DNA from: Romanomermis culicivorax
Taxonomy: Eukaryota; Nematoda; Enoplea; Mermithida; Mermithidae
Length of the DNA: 64,000 nucleotides
Direction of reading: 5' to 3'
Assembly (NCBI GenBank): GCA_963922205.1
Contig: CAWUHX010000378.1
Span: forward strand, 1-64,000
The notes under the pieces are model-generated. The model made no database searches. It was not told where the DNA came from and saw only the letters and a list, made by a program, of their open reading frames with translations. Shown one piece after another: positions 46,460-59,045 of the stretch. Made by a program: the position numbers and the translations under genes. How positions within the stretch are numbered: position 1 is the stretch's first letter; every line of letters starts with the position of its first letter.

Positions 46460-49400
46460 TCCCAATAACTTTTTCAAAAAACATACCAAAAAACTACGGT
46501 CAAAAAAATTACACATTACAAATAAAATTACGAGATTACGATTTCAACAAAACAAAAAATCAAATTTAAAGAAAGTACTCAGTACAAAGGTACTAGAAAA
46601 ATCTTTGTACAGAGCCAAAAATGTTTGTCTTGAAAAAAAACAACAGTGGCACTCTTCAGTCGTCGTGTTTTCTGAATTCATCCATCAAAATCCGCCATGC
46701 AGTACATTTTCAAAACTGTGGACACACCAAAGATATTTTTCTCAAAACTGACTACCCGCCTCCAAGAAATACTAAAGTTGACCTGTTTGCTTCATCATAG
46801 GTGGCGCGATAGCGTCAACCTATAATATACTTGGCCCCCAAAACTCATGTCTCCCCTCGATCCAAAACGGTAAGAGAACCAAAACGGTAAGAGCCAGAAT
46901 CTTGGGTTTTTTAATAATTTCGGGCATAGGGACAAATTATGAGATGCCTGTTTTCATTTCGCTCTGTCTGCAAGTAGTGCTTGGTGGGGCCCCAAAAACA
47001 TGCAAAAAACGCACTTTTCAAGAGCCCCCAGTCCCACCATGCCCCACAATGCTCCACAATGGGTTTGTCATATCCAAGCTCCATACTTCGGTCTGAGCAT
47101 CATGGTAGTGCAAACTCGAACGGATTTTTTCACTTTTTTAAAATATGGCCTCAATTCAATTATACGGTGATCCAAAGACCCGCAAACCGCGAAATTCGGC
47201 AATTTGTTACATAATACTTATGGCTTCAATAAAATAATTTTTTGCAGCATAATGCACTATGGTGCCAGAATTTTTTGCAGTTTCAATTGAACCAGTCGCG
47301 TTATTGGGATTTTCGGGGTGCAATGGTTTTTGATTATGAGGATTAAATGGACGCAGTCACTTTACACAAAAATTATTCTGGATGTAAACATACGTATTTT
47401 TGGATTTTTTGATGGAAGGGGTTTTTGGCCACAGGAAATTACTTTACACAGAATAACCAAGTTCACTTTACACAAAAAAAATCATCTGAATAGTACCCCG
47501 TCATACCTCCCTATGGAATAGTCCAGTAAGAAGTTTGTGAAAACGATTTCACCGACAGTGATAATTTTGGTCAATTTTCATTCTACAAGCATTTTACAAA
47601 AAACTGAATGTTAATCTAAAAGAACTAAAGTCTTAATCTATACTGTTGGTCAAAAATGCATTTCCATTCTGATTAATATTCCAGAATTGCTAGAAACTTA
47701 TCCGTATTTTATATTTTTTGACTGTAAGAATGAAAAACCGATGGTGTTTCACTTTTTTCCATTCAAATTCCACAGCATAAAGGATTGATTTGAAATCAAA
47801 AGGCGAGCAGCGTCGAGAGCCACGGACAGCGATTGTTATGACCTGTGTAGCAGTAAAACGAGAATTGGACATCTGATCACATGAATAATATTCAGTTCTC
47901 TAAATGAATTTTCAAATTAATACATCTCTCGTATGTCTCACTATTGAATGCATTATAAAAATCTCAGAATTTCCCTCCGAGGTGCTTGGCAATAGTTTTT
48001 TTTTTATTTTCATTATTTCATGAACTGACGTTTATGAAATTCTGTACTCCAGATTATTATATAAAAGTACATAAAAACGGAATCACACCAATTCTTGTTT
48101 TTCTGCTACACGATATATCTGTGGCTCTCGACGCTGCTCAAATTTTGATTTTAAAACAATCATTTATGCTGAGGAATTTTAATGCTTCACATTTACAGTT
48201 GTTGTAAACACCATCCTTTTCCACTCCTACAGTAAAAAAATATAAAATATGGATAAGTTTCCAGCAATTCTGGAATATTAATCGGAATGGAAATGCATTA
48301 TTGATCTACATTATAAACTGAGACTTTAGATCTTTTAGATTCACAATCTGGTTTTTGTAAAATGCTTGTAAGGTGAAAATTGACAAAAATTATCACTGTT
48401 GGTGAAATCGTTTCCACAAACTTTTTAATAGACTATTCCATGGGCAGCTATAAGGGGGTCCTATTCATGACGATGTTTTGTGTAAAGTGATCGTGGTTAT
48501 TTTGTGTAAAGTAATTCTCTGTGGTCAAAAACCACTTCCATCAAACAATCCCAAAAATACGTTTGTTTACATTTAATGTAATTGAATGATCGCGTCCATT
48601 TAATTCCTCATGATCAAAAACCCTTGTTCCCCGAAAATCCCAATACCGCGACTGGTTCAATTGAAACTGCAAAAAATTCTGGCACCGTAGTGCATTATGC
48701 TGCAAAAAATTATTTTATTGAAGCTGTCACGGACAGCTGCTCAAGTGAAACTACACTATACCTTTTAATCTCGTACTGTATGCTCATTTGTTATTGTATT
48801 TGCATGCTTTCATGTTCGCGTCTTTTTGTGACTATTTATGTACTTGACAAACGAATCTAGCAAACAGAGTTGGTGTCTCTCCGGAGATCCTTTCCTGTGT
48901 CTCTACAGGAATGCACACGCACTGGCCTCTTCTTGCCTAAGAAAGGCCAGCACCAACTATTTTGGCCTTCACCTCGACTTTCTTTTCCTGCAAGAAGCAT
49001 CGACGATTACTATAGTCACGGCCTCCTACTGTACTCAGGATCTACTGACACTCCTACTCCCACTAGCATAAATACCGAGTTTGTTCCACCAAACTCGTAT
49101 TTCGATACTCCGAGATAGGATCAACTTGAAGCGCTCTTTACGTCAACATCGTCTTTTTATACATTAATAAAGAAATAATTTGAATATTTGGGTGTCTTCT
49201 CCATAAGCTACATCATCTCTCTCTCTATCTCTCCTACTCCTTTGTCGAGTTTCCCCTTCAGTCTTCAGTCGAGTTTCTCCCTCCAGGAACTTCCCATTAG
49301 GATTAAGGTTCCAGCTCTCCACAAGGCCTCATAGGACTAGGATTGCTGACGTCTCTCTCATCATCCACGGGCAGTCACTCTATGTGATTGGCTCTGTGAC

Positions 49401-50330
49401 GTACACGGTGGAGGTAATAAATAGCATTTCCTACCTACAGTACCCCTGTGCCTGCGACTCCCGCAGCACTTTTTTGCCTTCACTCTTGAGGCCTCGCTAG
49501 TTCCCTACTTCGTCCCTCACAACAATTCCCCTAACGTTACAAAGCCATAAGTATTATATAACAAAATTGCCGAATTTCGCGGTTTGCGGGTCTTTGGATC
49601 ACCATATAATTGAATTGAGGCCATATTTAAAAAAAGTGAAAAAATCCGTTCGAGTTTGCACCACCAAGATGCTCAGACCGAAGTATGGAGCTTGCATACG
49701 ACACACCCATTGTGGGGCATTGTGGGGCATGGTGGGACTGGGGCTCTTAAAAAGTGCGTTTTTTGCATGTTTTTGGAGCCCCACCAAGCACTACTTGCAG
49801 ACAGAGCGAAATGAAAACAGGCATCTCATAATTTGTCCCCATGCCCGAAATTATTTAAAGACCCAAGATTCTAGTTTTTTTCTAGTTCTCTTACCATTTT
49901 GGCTCTCTTACCGTTTTGGCTCTTTTGACGCTATCGCGCCACCTATGATGAAGCAAACAAGTCAACTTTGGGATTTTTTGGAGGCGGGTGGTCAGTTTGA
50001 GAAAAATATCTTTGGTGTGTCCACAGTTTTGAAAATGTACTGAATGGCGGATTTTGATGGATGAATTCGGAAAACACGATGACCCAAGAGCGCCACTGTT
50101 GTTTTTTTTGTTCAAGGCAAACATTTTTGGCTCTGTACAAAGATTTTTCTAGTGTCTAAGTACTAAGTACTTAGATACTAGAAAATAGAAAATAGATACT
50201 TAGATAGTACTAAGTACTTTCTTTAAATTTGATTTTTTGTTCTGTTGAAACCGTAATTTCGTGATTTTATTTGTAATGTGTAATTTTTGGACCGTAATTT
50301 TTTTGCACGTTTTTGTTTTTTGAATCAGAT
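46460..50330. mobile_element. Foldback-like inverted repeat, arms ~1.4 kb
   Basis: The left arm 46460-47868 is matched inverted by the right arm 48090-50330 (minus an 817 bp LTR), with an unmatched spacer of ~220 bp. Shared blocks include AGCATAATGCACTAtgG-type sequence, GAGCAGCGTCGAGAGCCAC and CTTTGTACAGAGCCAAAAAT. The arms are clearly diverged, so it is not a recent duplication or assembly palindrome. No coding capacity. Ends and TSD are not clear. A foldback transposon or a large palindromic MITE are the options. Confidence 0.75.
48725..49541 (+). mobile_element. Solo LTR inside the inverted repeat
   Basis: Begins TGTCACGGACAGC and ends CTAACGTTACA: TG...CA ends, 817 bp. It is flanked by AAGC on both sides (48721-48724, 49542-49545). 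The opposite arm of the palindrome shows the empty site as one uninterrupted TTGAAGCCATAAG, confirming both edges. An AATAAA lies near 49170. The internal retroelement is missing, as after LTR-LTR recombination. Probably Ty3-like, but the class cannot be told from an LTR alone. The strand is inferred from the AATAAA. Confidence 0.88.
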
Positions 50331-50397
50331 ATTCGGCTGTAATCTTCTCCGATGAGCCTGAACTTCACCAAAAGTTGAACAGTTGCAGATTTTTGAC

Positions 50398-50535
50398 GAT
50401 AAAGCCGCATTTATTGCATTTATACTTGACGGCGCTCGACGTTGTTTTCTTCGCAAATTTTTTCGTCTCCGGGTTTCGGTTTCGAACTGATTGAGCTAAA
50501 CCATCCAACCTAACTGAGCTACGATTTAATTCTTA
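50398..50535 (-). repeat. tRNA-like sequence, perhaps a SINE head
   Basis: On the minus strand GTAGCTCAGTTAGG (A-box-like) is followed 35 nt later by AGTTCGAAACC (B-box-like). In a true tRNA the distance would be about 46 nt, and I see no acceptor stem pairing, so this is at best a tRNA-derived fragment. Confidence 0.35.
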
Positions 50536-51574
50536 TACCATGAATAAATAATCATAAAATAAATACAACTAAACTAATTTTAGAATAAGTGCAGGATAAA
50601 TAATTTCTCAGAAAGTATAAATTTACAGTAAGCGTTTAAACAACAGGAAATTGACGAGCGATTTCTTTCATCATATCATTGAAAGGTGTCTTGTCATAAA
50701 TCTTTCGCCACGACTTTCGCCCAACAAAAGACTGTGATTTCGAGCGAAATCGATGGATAAATTTTCAGTATTTGTAGCAAGACAAAACTCGTGAATTGAC
50801 AAATCCATGACAAAAATTGTTTTTGACAAAAAATGAAATTTGCTTTTTAATAAAAAATGCAAAATTTGTAATGTGTAAAGTGTTATTTTTACTTTCTAAA
50901 GCTGTTAATTGCGTAGTTTTCATATTACTTTTTGAGTTTTATGTGAAAAGTGTACTTTAGAACGACATCGGCTTACTGTAGGAAAAAATTTACATGATTT
51001 TTGAACTCCACGGTATCGATTTACCTAGGTTACCATGTTACATATGCAAATTTCACAATGGTTCACAAAATATGAAGTCCGGTGCACGTACTAAATACCG
51101 CCACGGTGATCAATCAGACTGGGCTAGGAAAAACTCACGTTAAATATGATTGATTGCACGTCAGGTGCTTTGAAATTTGATTGGTCACGGCTGCCGTTAC
51201 CGTAGCTGTGCCGTGAAGTATAAATGCGGCCTGAGAGATCTCGGTTTATATTGTACGATTTGGGATTATTGCGCCACAAGGACTCTGTGATTCGTCCCCT
51301 TTCTGCCCTCGATTAACGATAATCGATTCACGCCAAAATTGCCTCAAGCTTCATCTTATAAATCGCAATTGATGTAAAGTGATATATAAACAGCTACAAC
51401 TTAGCAGGCTACTCCGCTCCCTGATCATCAGAGGCTCCTCTTGATCAAAAAATCGGAACAATAAAGTTCGTTGCGAAATCGTCTTCCATACCAATAATCC
51501 TTGTCTTTGCTCAAGTAATAGTAATGCCGATGCTCCACATTGGTAGTGGATCGATAATAAGTTCGTTAAGCCGT
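50536..51574. other. No recognised gene
   Basis: A minus-strand frame at 50862-50671 contains IHEFCLATNTENLSIDFAR and a GESRGERF block that look protein-like, but no homologue or splice context is evident. The rest is unremarkable. Confidence 0.35.
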
Positions 51575-52450
51575 AGGCATACTTGACCGGTTTTTTTGCG
51601 GCCCGCAATTGCGGGTCGGTTGCGGCTCTCACAATGGCATACTTTTCTGCGGTTCCGCAAAAATGCGGAACCGGAAAACCGCAATTGTAAGCATAGTTAA
51701 CCGCAATTTCGAACCGGAAATTACTTAAGAGATGCAAGGTTGTAGGTTTCCGAATCCAAAAGCGTCAAAATGCTTGGGTATGCTCCTAATTGCATGGAAA
51801 AGCATCCGTAGGCACGTTATAAACGTTTTTAAAAATGGCGAAAATTTTTGGAAAATGAGGAACAAAATTTTGGGTCCGGTTCTCAAGTGGAAAAAATCAA
51901 CTGCTCTAAAAACATCATGTTTTAAAAGCTTAAAAACACTAAAATAAACCGTCTGTGAGCATTTTTAAGCGAAAAAAGACTTTAGAAAATTGGGGAAAAA
52001 TTTTTTACCTCTATCGCCATTTGACGAAAAAGCCGGCGGGAAAAACAGTGTTCACCAAAATACATCTTTTCAGTTTCCGATTACCGAAAATTTTTTCGAC
52101 AATGAGAACCTTGCATAAATTTTTTTCTTTATTCCCGTATTTTTCTCCTCAAAAGATTCCTTTGCAGAAAAAAAAACACTGGACAAAGCAAATTCTGGAA
52201 ATAATTGAGTTTTCTAGTTGATAAAGATCAGGTATTCAGTGTTATTCAGCGCGAAACGGCATATACTGTATCAAGTGCGGCTGCCAGAACCGCAAAAAGT
52301 ACTCCACCCGAGAACTTTTTGCGGGTCCATAAACCGCACTAAACCGCAATGGGGTTGCGGGTTCCCACCCGCAACCGCATTGAGATTTTGCGGGTGACTT
52401 GCGGGTCGCAATTTTTGAAAACCGCAAAAAAGTGTGCGAGCCGCAGACTT
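51575..52450. mobile_element. GC-motif element, hAT-like style, with inner CACTG copy
   Basis: Both sides (51590-51715 and 52270-52440) are packed with TGCGG/CCGCA words in opposing orientation, as in the subterminal regions of the two hAT elements. 51820-52055 matches the right half of the CACTG-ended element (GTCTGTGAGCATTTTTAAGC, AAAAACAGTG). I could not fix termini or a TSD. Confidence 0.5.
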
Positions 52451-53289
52451 TAGTGACTCTGCCGAAGAATATTTCACATACCATCCATTTTTTGAAAAAG
52501 GAAATTTATATAAATTGAGGATGATTGAAAATTAACTACAGTAAAAGATCATCTGATCTTGTTGGATGTGCTACCGGGGCACATAGACAATATGAGCTTC
52601 TAAAGTAATCTTAGACCTCATTGTGTTTCATCAAATTCAATTTTACGCATGTCATGTATCAGTCATTTGCATATATAAGAGATGAATAAATTTGCCACTT
52701 TGATGCAAATTTCGGTGCAAATTAGACACACTGGAAAGAATGACAGTCTTCAGCTAATGGTGTTCGGCTAAATTGTTACACAAAAATACGATTGAAATAG
52801 TTCTTTTTTCGATTTTATTTTTGTAGTTTAATCATCCTACCAGCGTTTCAAGAAAGAAGAAGTTGAATAATAAAAATTTATTCTGAATTTAAAAAACATT
52901 AAATGCAAATGTCATGAAAAATGTAAATAACATGAAATTAGTGATTTGAACGCGAAAATTTTTAACAACAAAGGACGACTGGCGATGATGCCACTTTATA
53001 TGCAAAACATAAGCGTTGGACTTGGAAAAAAATTGCATCCATCGCACCCATACAAAACATAGCCGGCCTTCTTCTGACTACTGGAAAGAAGCATGACGTC
53101 ACACTTGGGTAGAAAGAAAAAAGTTGCCAAAACTTTGTCCAGCCACATCTCCTTCAAAACTCGAGATAATGCAACATATATGGTGCTTTTCGGAATCAAC
53201 TCAATGAGATCTATCAATTGGCACCCAACACAACCCATTTAGGACAAAAGCTCAAATTTTGTGCTGGGGGTTCTGAAAATTTCAATCAA
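52451..53289. other. No recognised gene
   Basis: An 80-codon minus-strand frame at 53238-52996 contains LKEMWLDKVLATFFFLPKC and GYVLYGCDGC, which looks protein-like, but splice context and family are unknown. It may be host sequence just outside Polinton 2. Confidence 0.35.
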
Positions 53290-53589
53290 TAGGGGCTCTA
53301 CCATTTGTGTTATTTGTTATTATGCATTGCCGCTGCCACCCGCCACCACTGCCACCACTGCCGCTGCTGGGGGGAGGGAAGTTCGCCTAGCTAATAAAGC
53401 TGAAGCTGCCTCTTCAAGCTTTATATAGCTAGCCTACATAGGAAAGTCATGCGATATATCAGCAGAAATTGTGTACTCATTTGCACTGATCACATGATCA
53501 GCCACAGCGCTAGCCACGAGGAGGCTAGTACACATGTGGCGCCAGTACTTTCATAGAAAGTACTCACAAATTGGAGAATAATCATGCAC

Positions 53590-53760
53590 TACACATAGTT
53601 GCCTGATGTCAGACCATCATTGGCTCCTCACCATGCACCTAACATCATGCTCAACTCCAGGCTGTCATTGGCTCTTCACCATGCACCTGAAACCCAGCAT
53701 AGACTTGCATGACCCTAGGCCATCAGTGGCTCATCACCATGCATCTAGTGCCTTGCTAAA
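53590..53760. repeat. Short tandem repeats in the Polinton 2 left terminal region
   Basis: Three units of about 50 bp share CATCATTGGCTC-like, TCACCATGCACCT and CATGC words, placed between the PolB C-terminus and the presumed end, where a TIR would be. Confidence 0.6.
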
Positions 53761-53899
53761 AAATCACGAAGTTCAAAAAGTGAACTGGCAATTCATTTTT
53801 TTGTACTGCTGAAATATTCTCTTTGTGTTAAAGTAAGAATGTCTACACAGTAGACATACAAACATAACCATAGTTGAAAAAATAGATAAATAAAAGGAA

Positions 53900-56800
53900 C
53901 ATCACAAGTCCACTGGTACAGTTGTTGCCATCTTCTAGGACTTTTCTTTTCACATAGAGGTATGGGAGACCCTGTTTTTCTTGCACATATGTCCAGATTT
54001 TATTATCTGGTAAAATGCTGAAACCAATGTTTGTTCCAGTCCAGGGTTACTTTACTTTGCATACTTTTCAGCTGCATACTTTTCAAAGGTGAGGTCATTG
54101 ATCTTTTTCATGACCCCTTTACAGCTGATCTTCTTTTCACCTTCCCCTACCCCAATATATGTTTTTGCTGAAAGACAACATATGGATGTCCCCTGCCACT
54201 CAACTTTTAGTAAACCAGGTATTCTTTTTTGCTCTGGTTTTGTAACAAATCATTTCGGGTATACTTTATCCATAAATTCATTCCTCAGTTCTGGTTTTAC
54301 TATATCTAAGAGGTTAGATTCAGATATTGCGAGGTAGATGCTGTCAGTGTCTGTTTCCATGCACTGATAATTTGCTATATCAAAATATTTTTGTAAGACA
54401 TCATGAAAAAATTCCAGCATTCGAATTTTGGCCCAGTTATAATCTGAAAGGCCAACTACAATAGGAAGGTAAAAGACAATTTCTTTTTTCCTCATGTGGA
54501 CTTCATAACAGTTATCTGTTATACATTTGAGTTTTTTTATGTATGGGCTCAGACCAAGTTCAGCAGCTTTTTCATAGTCAGTGTATATAACATCAACATG
54601 GCCTTCTTTATTAGTAGAGTTTTTCCATAGCCAGTGTTGCCTAGCAGCTTAAATGTATCTGCTATCATGGACAATTCTGGATTAGCATCTCCTTCTTGTC
54701 TATGCTTTGTGACCTTGTCTCTGAATGCTTCAAAGGGTGTGGTTTTGTCAAACTGAACAACCTCGTGAATTTTGTCCAGGATATGACCATGTTTTACAAG
54801 AAGCTGAATCATTGGGGTTGAGATCATAAGCTCTCTCCCAAAATAGCTGCTGATTAAGTTCTTTTTAGGTTGTTTCAACTGATTGGTGTTTTCTGCATAT
54901 TGCTTCATGAGCTCACCAGCATCATTTCTACCCACTTCAGCATGCTTTATGATTGGTGGGAAGTCAGCATATAGTTCTTTTAGAGAATCTGGTGTATAGA
55001 TATCTAGTTTTGCAAAGCCAAATACAGACCCATCCAAAATGGCTTTTTCCATGCAATTTTTATCCACATATTTTTGGAACTGGTACCTTCGGAAGAAATG
55101 AGGGCAGTTTTTGCTTCTTGTCTGTATATATTTCTGGCGTTCAGCTTCCCATTGGCACTCCCAAATAGTTATTAAATTATAGCCTAATGATCTTATATAG
55201 GCCTCTTTTTTGAGTCCTTTAGTATGCTCTTCAACACTATCTTTTTTTGTGTTTGCCTTATTAAGTGTACAGTTGTAGCAATGCCAGTAACACCCATAAA
55301 ACTCATATACTGTATTGGTATCCTGACAGTAACCATCCACAAGCAAGTGCTTGGGGCCTACGCATTTCTCTTTACCATTCCCCAGATACTGAATGAAATG
55401 GGCATTTTCCCAGCTTTCTTTTTCAGGCCATTCAATTGAGACTTTTTTAGCACTATTTATTTTATGGAACTTATTTTCTTTGAGAACCCAGTGATTGGCA
55501 TTGACTGAGCTCATAGGTACAATGCATTAAAGTCCAAGGCGATTATAGTTTTCACGGGTTTTTCAGGGTTATTTCTAACAAAAATTTTATTAGAAATAGC
55601 CAAATGGGTCATTACCATTGCCAAGCCACCTCGCATACTTGACTTGAGAGAATAATGTAGATTTTTTGATTTTTCTGAAAAAAAAGAGAAAACTAGGTGT
55701 CTGGGATACTTTTGAACAAGTATCTTTCAGTTACTCCAGGAGAAGACATAGCTTCTCTAAAGATGTCAATATGGAATTGGTCCCAATAAAGCTTTGCCAT
55801 TATGGTGACTGCTTCTAGGAATGGAATGACATCTCTAAGGTTATAAAATATTAGAAAATCCATCAGTGTTTGCATTTGATTGTCTGTCCAGTACCTTTGA
55901 CAGATTTGATAGTCTTCTTTAGTAATGTGTTCTTTCTTAAGGTTACTATAAAAACCTCCAGGTGGTGGTAATGAAGTTTCACCCAATTTTTCAAAAGAGT
56001 CTGCATACTCATATGGGAATTTGGCCTTAGTGGGAAAAGCCCCATATGCTCTCATAAATGTGTCAAGGCTGAAGCCAGGGGCTAAATATAATGATATGTC
56101 CAGGAATTTAAGATTTTCAGTAGAGAGGCATAGATAGGGTCCATTTCTTAAGATGGCTTTTGGCCATGGCCCTTCCCGATTGGCTCGAACTTGCTGGACA
56201 AGTTTGGGGAAAATATTTCTTCTGATGAGATTAATGTCATACTTTCCCTAGTTAAAGCCCAGGCAGGTGAGCTGGGAACAGTACCTATCAAGACGATTCT
56301 TGACAGCAATGATTGAGTTCAAATACCCCTTTTCACATCTCGAATCTTTTTTTTCTATCATATAATTCTTGTACATATGCTCTGCAACTCGATATCATAG
56401 AGTCTAAATGTTCCAAAACTGACTTATGTTGATTAGACAAAATTTCATTTTGCCTAAAGCTAATCAGTTCAAGATGCTTTAGTATTTTTTGTACTAAAAT
56501 ATTAGGATCATTCTCCACAAAGCAAATTGGGGTGAACCCAGGAAAATTTGTTGTAACAGCACATGAAAATGGTTGGTGTTCAGTTATAAAAGTTAATTTT
56601 TCTGAATTCTGATGAGGTTTTTTGGCAAGGATGGCTTCAAAGTCATACACAGCATAGAATGGACAAAAATGTTGAGTTCATTCACAAAAATCTCCAACTC
56701 TTTTAACTGGTCAAATATTGACTTTTTGACCATATATACACCACTTGGGAATTAATGTACAGTTTCTCTCTCATGACAGTGATTTTCGGCATGGTCATTG

Positions 56801-58128
56801 AGTTTTTCCTTTCTTCTGAATAGTCTGTTACAAGAAAGACATGAATATCTCTTTGCATATTGATCTAAATTTAAAATATAGCTGTAATGAGCCTTCCCAT
56901 TTTCAACAAAAGAAACATCCAAATTAAGAAGTTTGTTATATTTTTGTACCACATTTTTCCAGCACGCTGCTATTTCTTTTACTATGTCTAAATGGAAAAC
57001 CTGTAGATCTATATGAAAATATGATTGAATGAAAGAATGATTGAATTCTATATGAAATATATGATTGAAGAAATGATAATTCTTCAATCATTTCTAGATC
57101 AGTGTAGGGAACTCCAGAAAACGATTTTATAATTTCAGGAATTTTTTTCTCTTGACAATATTTGATAAAAAGTTTGAAAACAATGTTCTTATTTTCAAAA
57201 CTTCCAGTAAGACATTGAGCTATGCAGCGAAACAAACAAAGATTATCAGTAAATTTATTTCTTTGACTGTCTTGGGTCATACATAGTAGGTTATTTTGTT
57301 GGTGAGAAACTATTTCTGGCAAGCAAAAAATTTTACACTCTACCACAAAATTTTTTTGAGGTCTAACATAGAATGCAATATTGCTTATAAGATATAAAGC
57401 CCACTTTGTATCTTTGCGAGTAAATTTTTCCTCAAAATCAATATTCCCCATAGTTTTAGCTAATTGACTCAAATCCTGTCAATTTTTTATGAGAACTGGT
57501 TGATCTAGGATTGTGAAGTTATTGTGACATGCATACCAGTATTTCAACTCACCTGATTCTCAGTTTTTCAATAGGCATCCAATTGGACCATTAATTTTAA
57601 AGCATTCTTTTTCAGTTTTGTAAATATCGTCTAGCATGGCTTTGACATTGCCATGAACCACTCCCTGTCGATAATTGTATGTGTGGTCCAACATGTTTAC
57701 AATGGACTTCTTTGTTTTAATCAGGGACCAATAGTCTTTCATTTGTTGTTGGGCATCCTCTGGATATTCTGCCATGTCAGGAGGTAAATCATTCTCTTCT
57801 TGGATTACCCATAATCTTTTGATTTTTCTTCCAATTCCATGGTTGTATTTTAATCTGGTTTTACAGCTAGGCCCTGCTGACAATGTCTCTTCACCAGTAA
57901 TGATTTTTGATCCATGAAATTTCCATTGCAATAAAGGCATCCTGTTTGGCTGCGCTGCTAGGTATGATACCTTGCCAAGCTCTTCTTTTGGGTGAAAGCA
58001 CTCATGCACTGTGGGCAGCTGTACCTCACACCATTATGTTCAGCATCAGTGTGCTAATCCAAATAAAATTTCTGTTTGAAGATCTTTTCACATTCCATAC
58101 ATTTAAGCAATGCACTATTATTTTCCAT
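53900..58128 (-). pseudogene. Polinton 2 protein-primed DNA polymerase B, second class
   Basis: From Met at 58128: C2H2-type fingers (LKCMECEKIF, YSCPQCMSAF) with two TAGs, then NLCLFRC (~57230), YDFEAIL (~56645), GFN.GKYD (~56260, a TAG replaces one residue), FLDISLYLAPGF (~56095) and exonuclease III YNLRDVIPFLEA (~55830). Motif A LDFNALYL (~55530, followed by a TGA at a Trp position), then the nuclease-like module VYEFYGCYWH and IWECQWEAE (~55300-55150), motif B LLGNTGYGKT (~54630) and an intact motif C ETDTDSIYLA (~54345). TGA at 54250 and a frame change near 54050 precede the conserved C-terminus (GLPYLYVKRKVLEDG), which ends about 53900. No introns needed. Here the nuclease-like module follows motif A; in Polinton 1 it precedes it. 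Confidence 0.9.
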
Positions 58129-58220
58129 TATAAAATAACTAAATTAAATGAGACAAGTTCGATAAATTCACCTTTTTCTAACTTGATAGAAATCAAAAAT
58201 GAGCTTCCACCAATTTTTTC

Positions 58221-58230
58221 TGCTTTTATA
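58221..58230 (-). promoter_or_regulatory. TATA-like box of PolB
   Basis: Minus strand reads TATAAAAGCA, a variant of the motif before the rightward genes. Confidence 0.5.
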
Positions 58231-58761
58231 CTTTGCTGGATAGGATTACTGTAGGCTGAGTGGGAAGACTAAAACTTGTGCATGAATTCCATCAAATGTC
58301 GCACCTTTCTCACTTTTTCTGATGATTCATACTGAAATTAACTGGGTTTTTCTGGTTTTTTCTTATCTCATTTTTCGATCTGTCCTTCAAGTCAAATTTA
58401 ATCAAAAATCATGTATAAAAACTTTCTTGCTTACCTCACTTTTCTTCAGACAAGCAGTCACTTTATGAGTCATTTTCTCAACTACCTTTGCATACAAGTA
58501 TTTCTTGCCTTTTAGCTAGCCTTGATTCACAACAATGAGCATGTGAATCACTTGAGCTTCTAATACTGTACCTCACTGCTCTTTAAATTTGATCTCTTTG
58601 CTACTTTCACTAGAGGGGAAAATATGCCAGACTTGACCATCTTTTCATCTACATAAAATGTTTCATGTAGTGGGAAGGTTTTCAATCAATAAAGTTTAGG
58701 TAAATAAACAACAACTGACTCTCTTTGAAAATTGATTGGGTGTTTTTTATGTATAGCTGGC

Positions 58762-58773
58762 TATAAAAGTTGG
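58762..58773 (+). promoter_or_regulatory. TATAAAAGTTG box, membrane-protein gene
   Basis: TATAAAAGTTGG, 38 nt before the ATG at 58800. Confidence 0.65.
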
Positions 58774-58799
58774 CTGGCTCTCTAAAATGAAGAAAAAAA

Positions 58800-59015
58800 A
58801 TGGATGCTAACCACACTATTGAACATTTTCTAGCTTGTCTGGAAAGGCATTATGGGAAAACAGTTTTTACTGAGATATGGTATTGTGTGGCTCTATTGGC
58901 TATACTAACAATACTGACTCTATTGAAATTGTTAAGGAGATATTTGGAGAACCTGTTCACCAAAAAACCTAAAACTAGTACAAAAAGTGTCAGATTCAAT
59001 CTTGCAGATTTATAA
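58800..59015 (+). CDS. Polinton 2 small membrane protein
   Basis: 71 aa, intact. A short polar N-terminus (HTIEHFLACLERHYGKT), one hydrophobic helix (IWYCVALLAILTILTLLKLL, residues ~26-45), then a basic tail (KKPKTSTKS). By position it would be the counterpart of the small membrane protein at 33964-34203 in Polinton 1, but sequence similarity is weak. The TAA stop overlaps the next promoter box. Start chosen because it follows the TATA box by the usual distance. Confidence 0.6.
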   Translation: MDANHTIEHFLACLERHYGKTVFTEIWYCVALLAILTILTLLKLLRRYLENLFTKKPKTSTKSVRFNLADL

Positions 59016-59026
59016 ATAAAAGTTTG
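59011..59026 (+). promoter_or_regulatory. TATAAATAAAAGTTTG box, integrase gene
   Basis: Divergent form of the motif, 35 nt before the integrase ATG and overlapping the upstream stop codon. Confidence 0.5.
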
Positions 59027-59045
59027 ACAGCAGCATGCTTGAAAA

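Larger units (their letters stand above)
58129..58799. promoter_or_regulatory. Divergent promoter region of Polinton 2
   Basis: Separates the leftward polymerase from the rightward genes. It contains TATAAAAGCA on the minus strand (58230-58221), about 95 nt upstream of the polymerase ATG, and TATAAAAGTTGG on the plus strand at 58762. No gene in between. Confidence 0.6.

Noticed and set aside
48582..49118. Plus-strand frames of 77-92 codons
   Set aside because: Inside the solo LTR or across its left edge; no protein-like features.
49567..50043. 158-codon plus-strand frame
   Set aside because: Part of the palindrome's right arm; the left arm copy (46800-47200) does not maintain the frame.
50440..50525. 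Functional tRNA gene
   Set aside because: A-box to B-box spacing is about 11 nt too short and no acceptor or anticodon stems form.
53286..53310. Polinton 2 left terminus at an AGGGGCTC sequence
   Set aside because: Polintons begin with AG, but without the right TIR and the second copy of the target duplication this is a guess.
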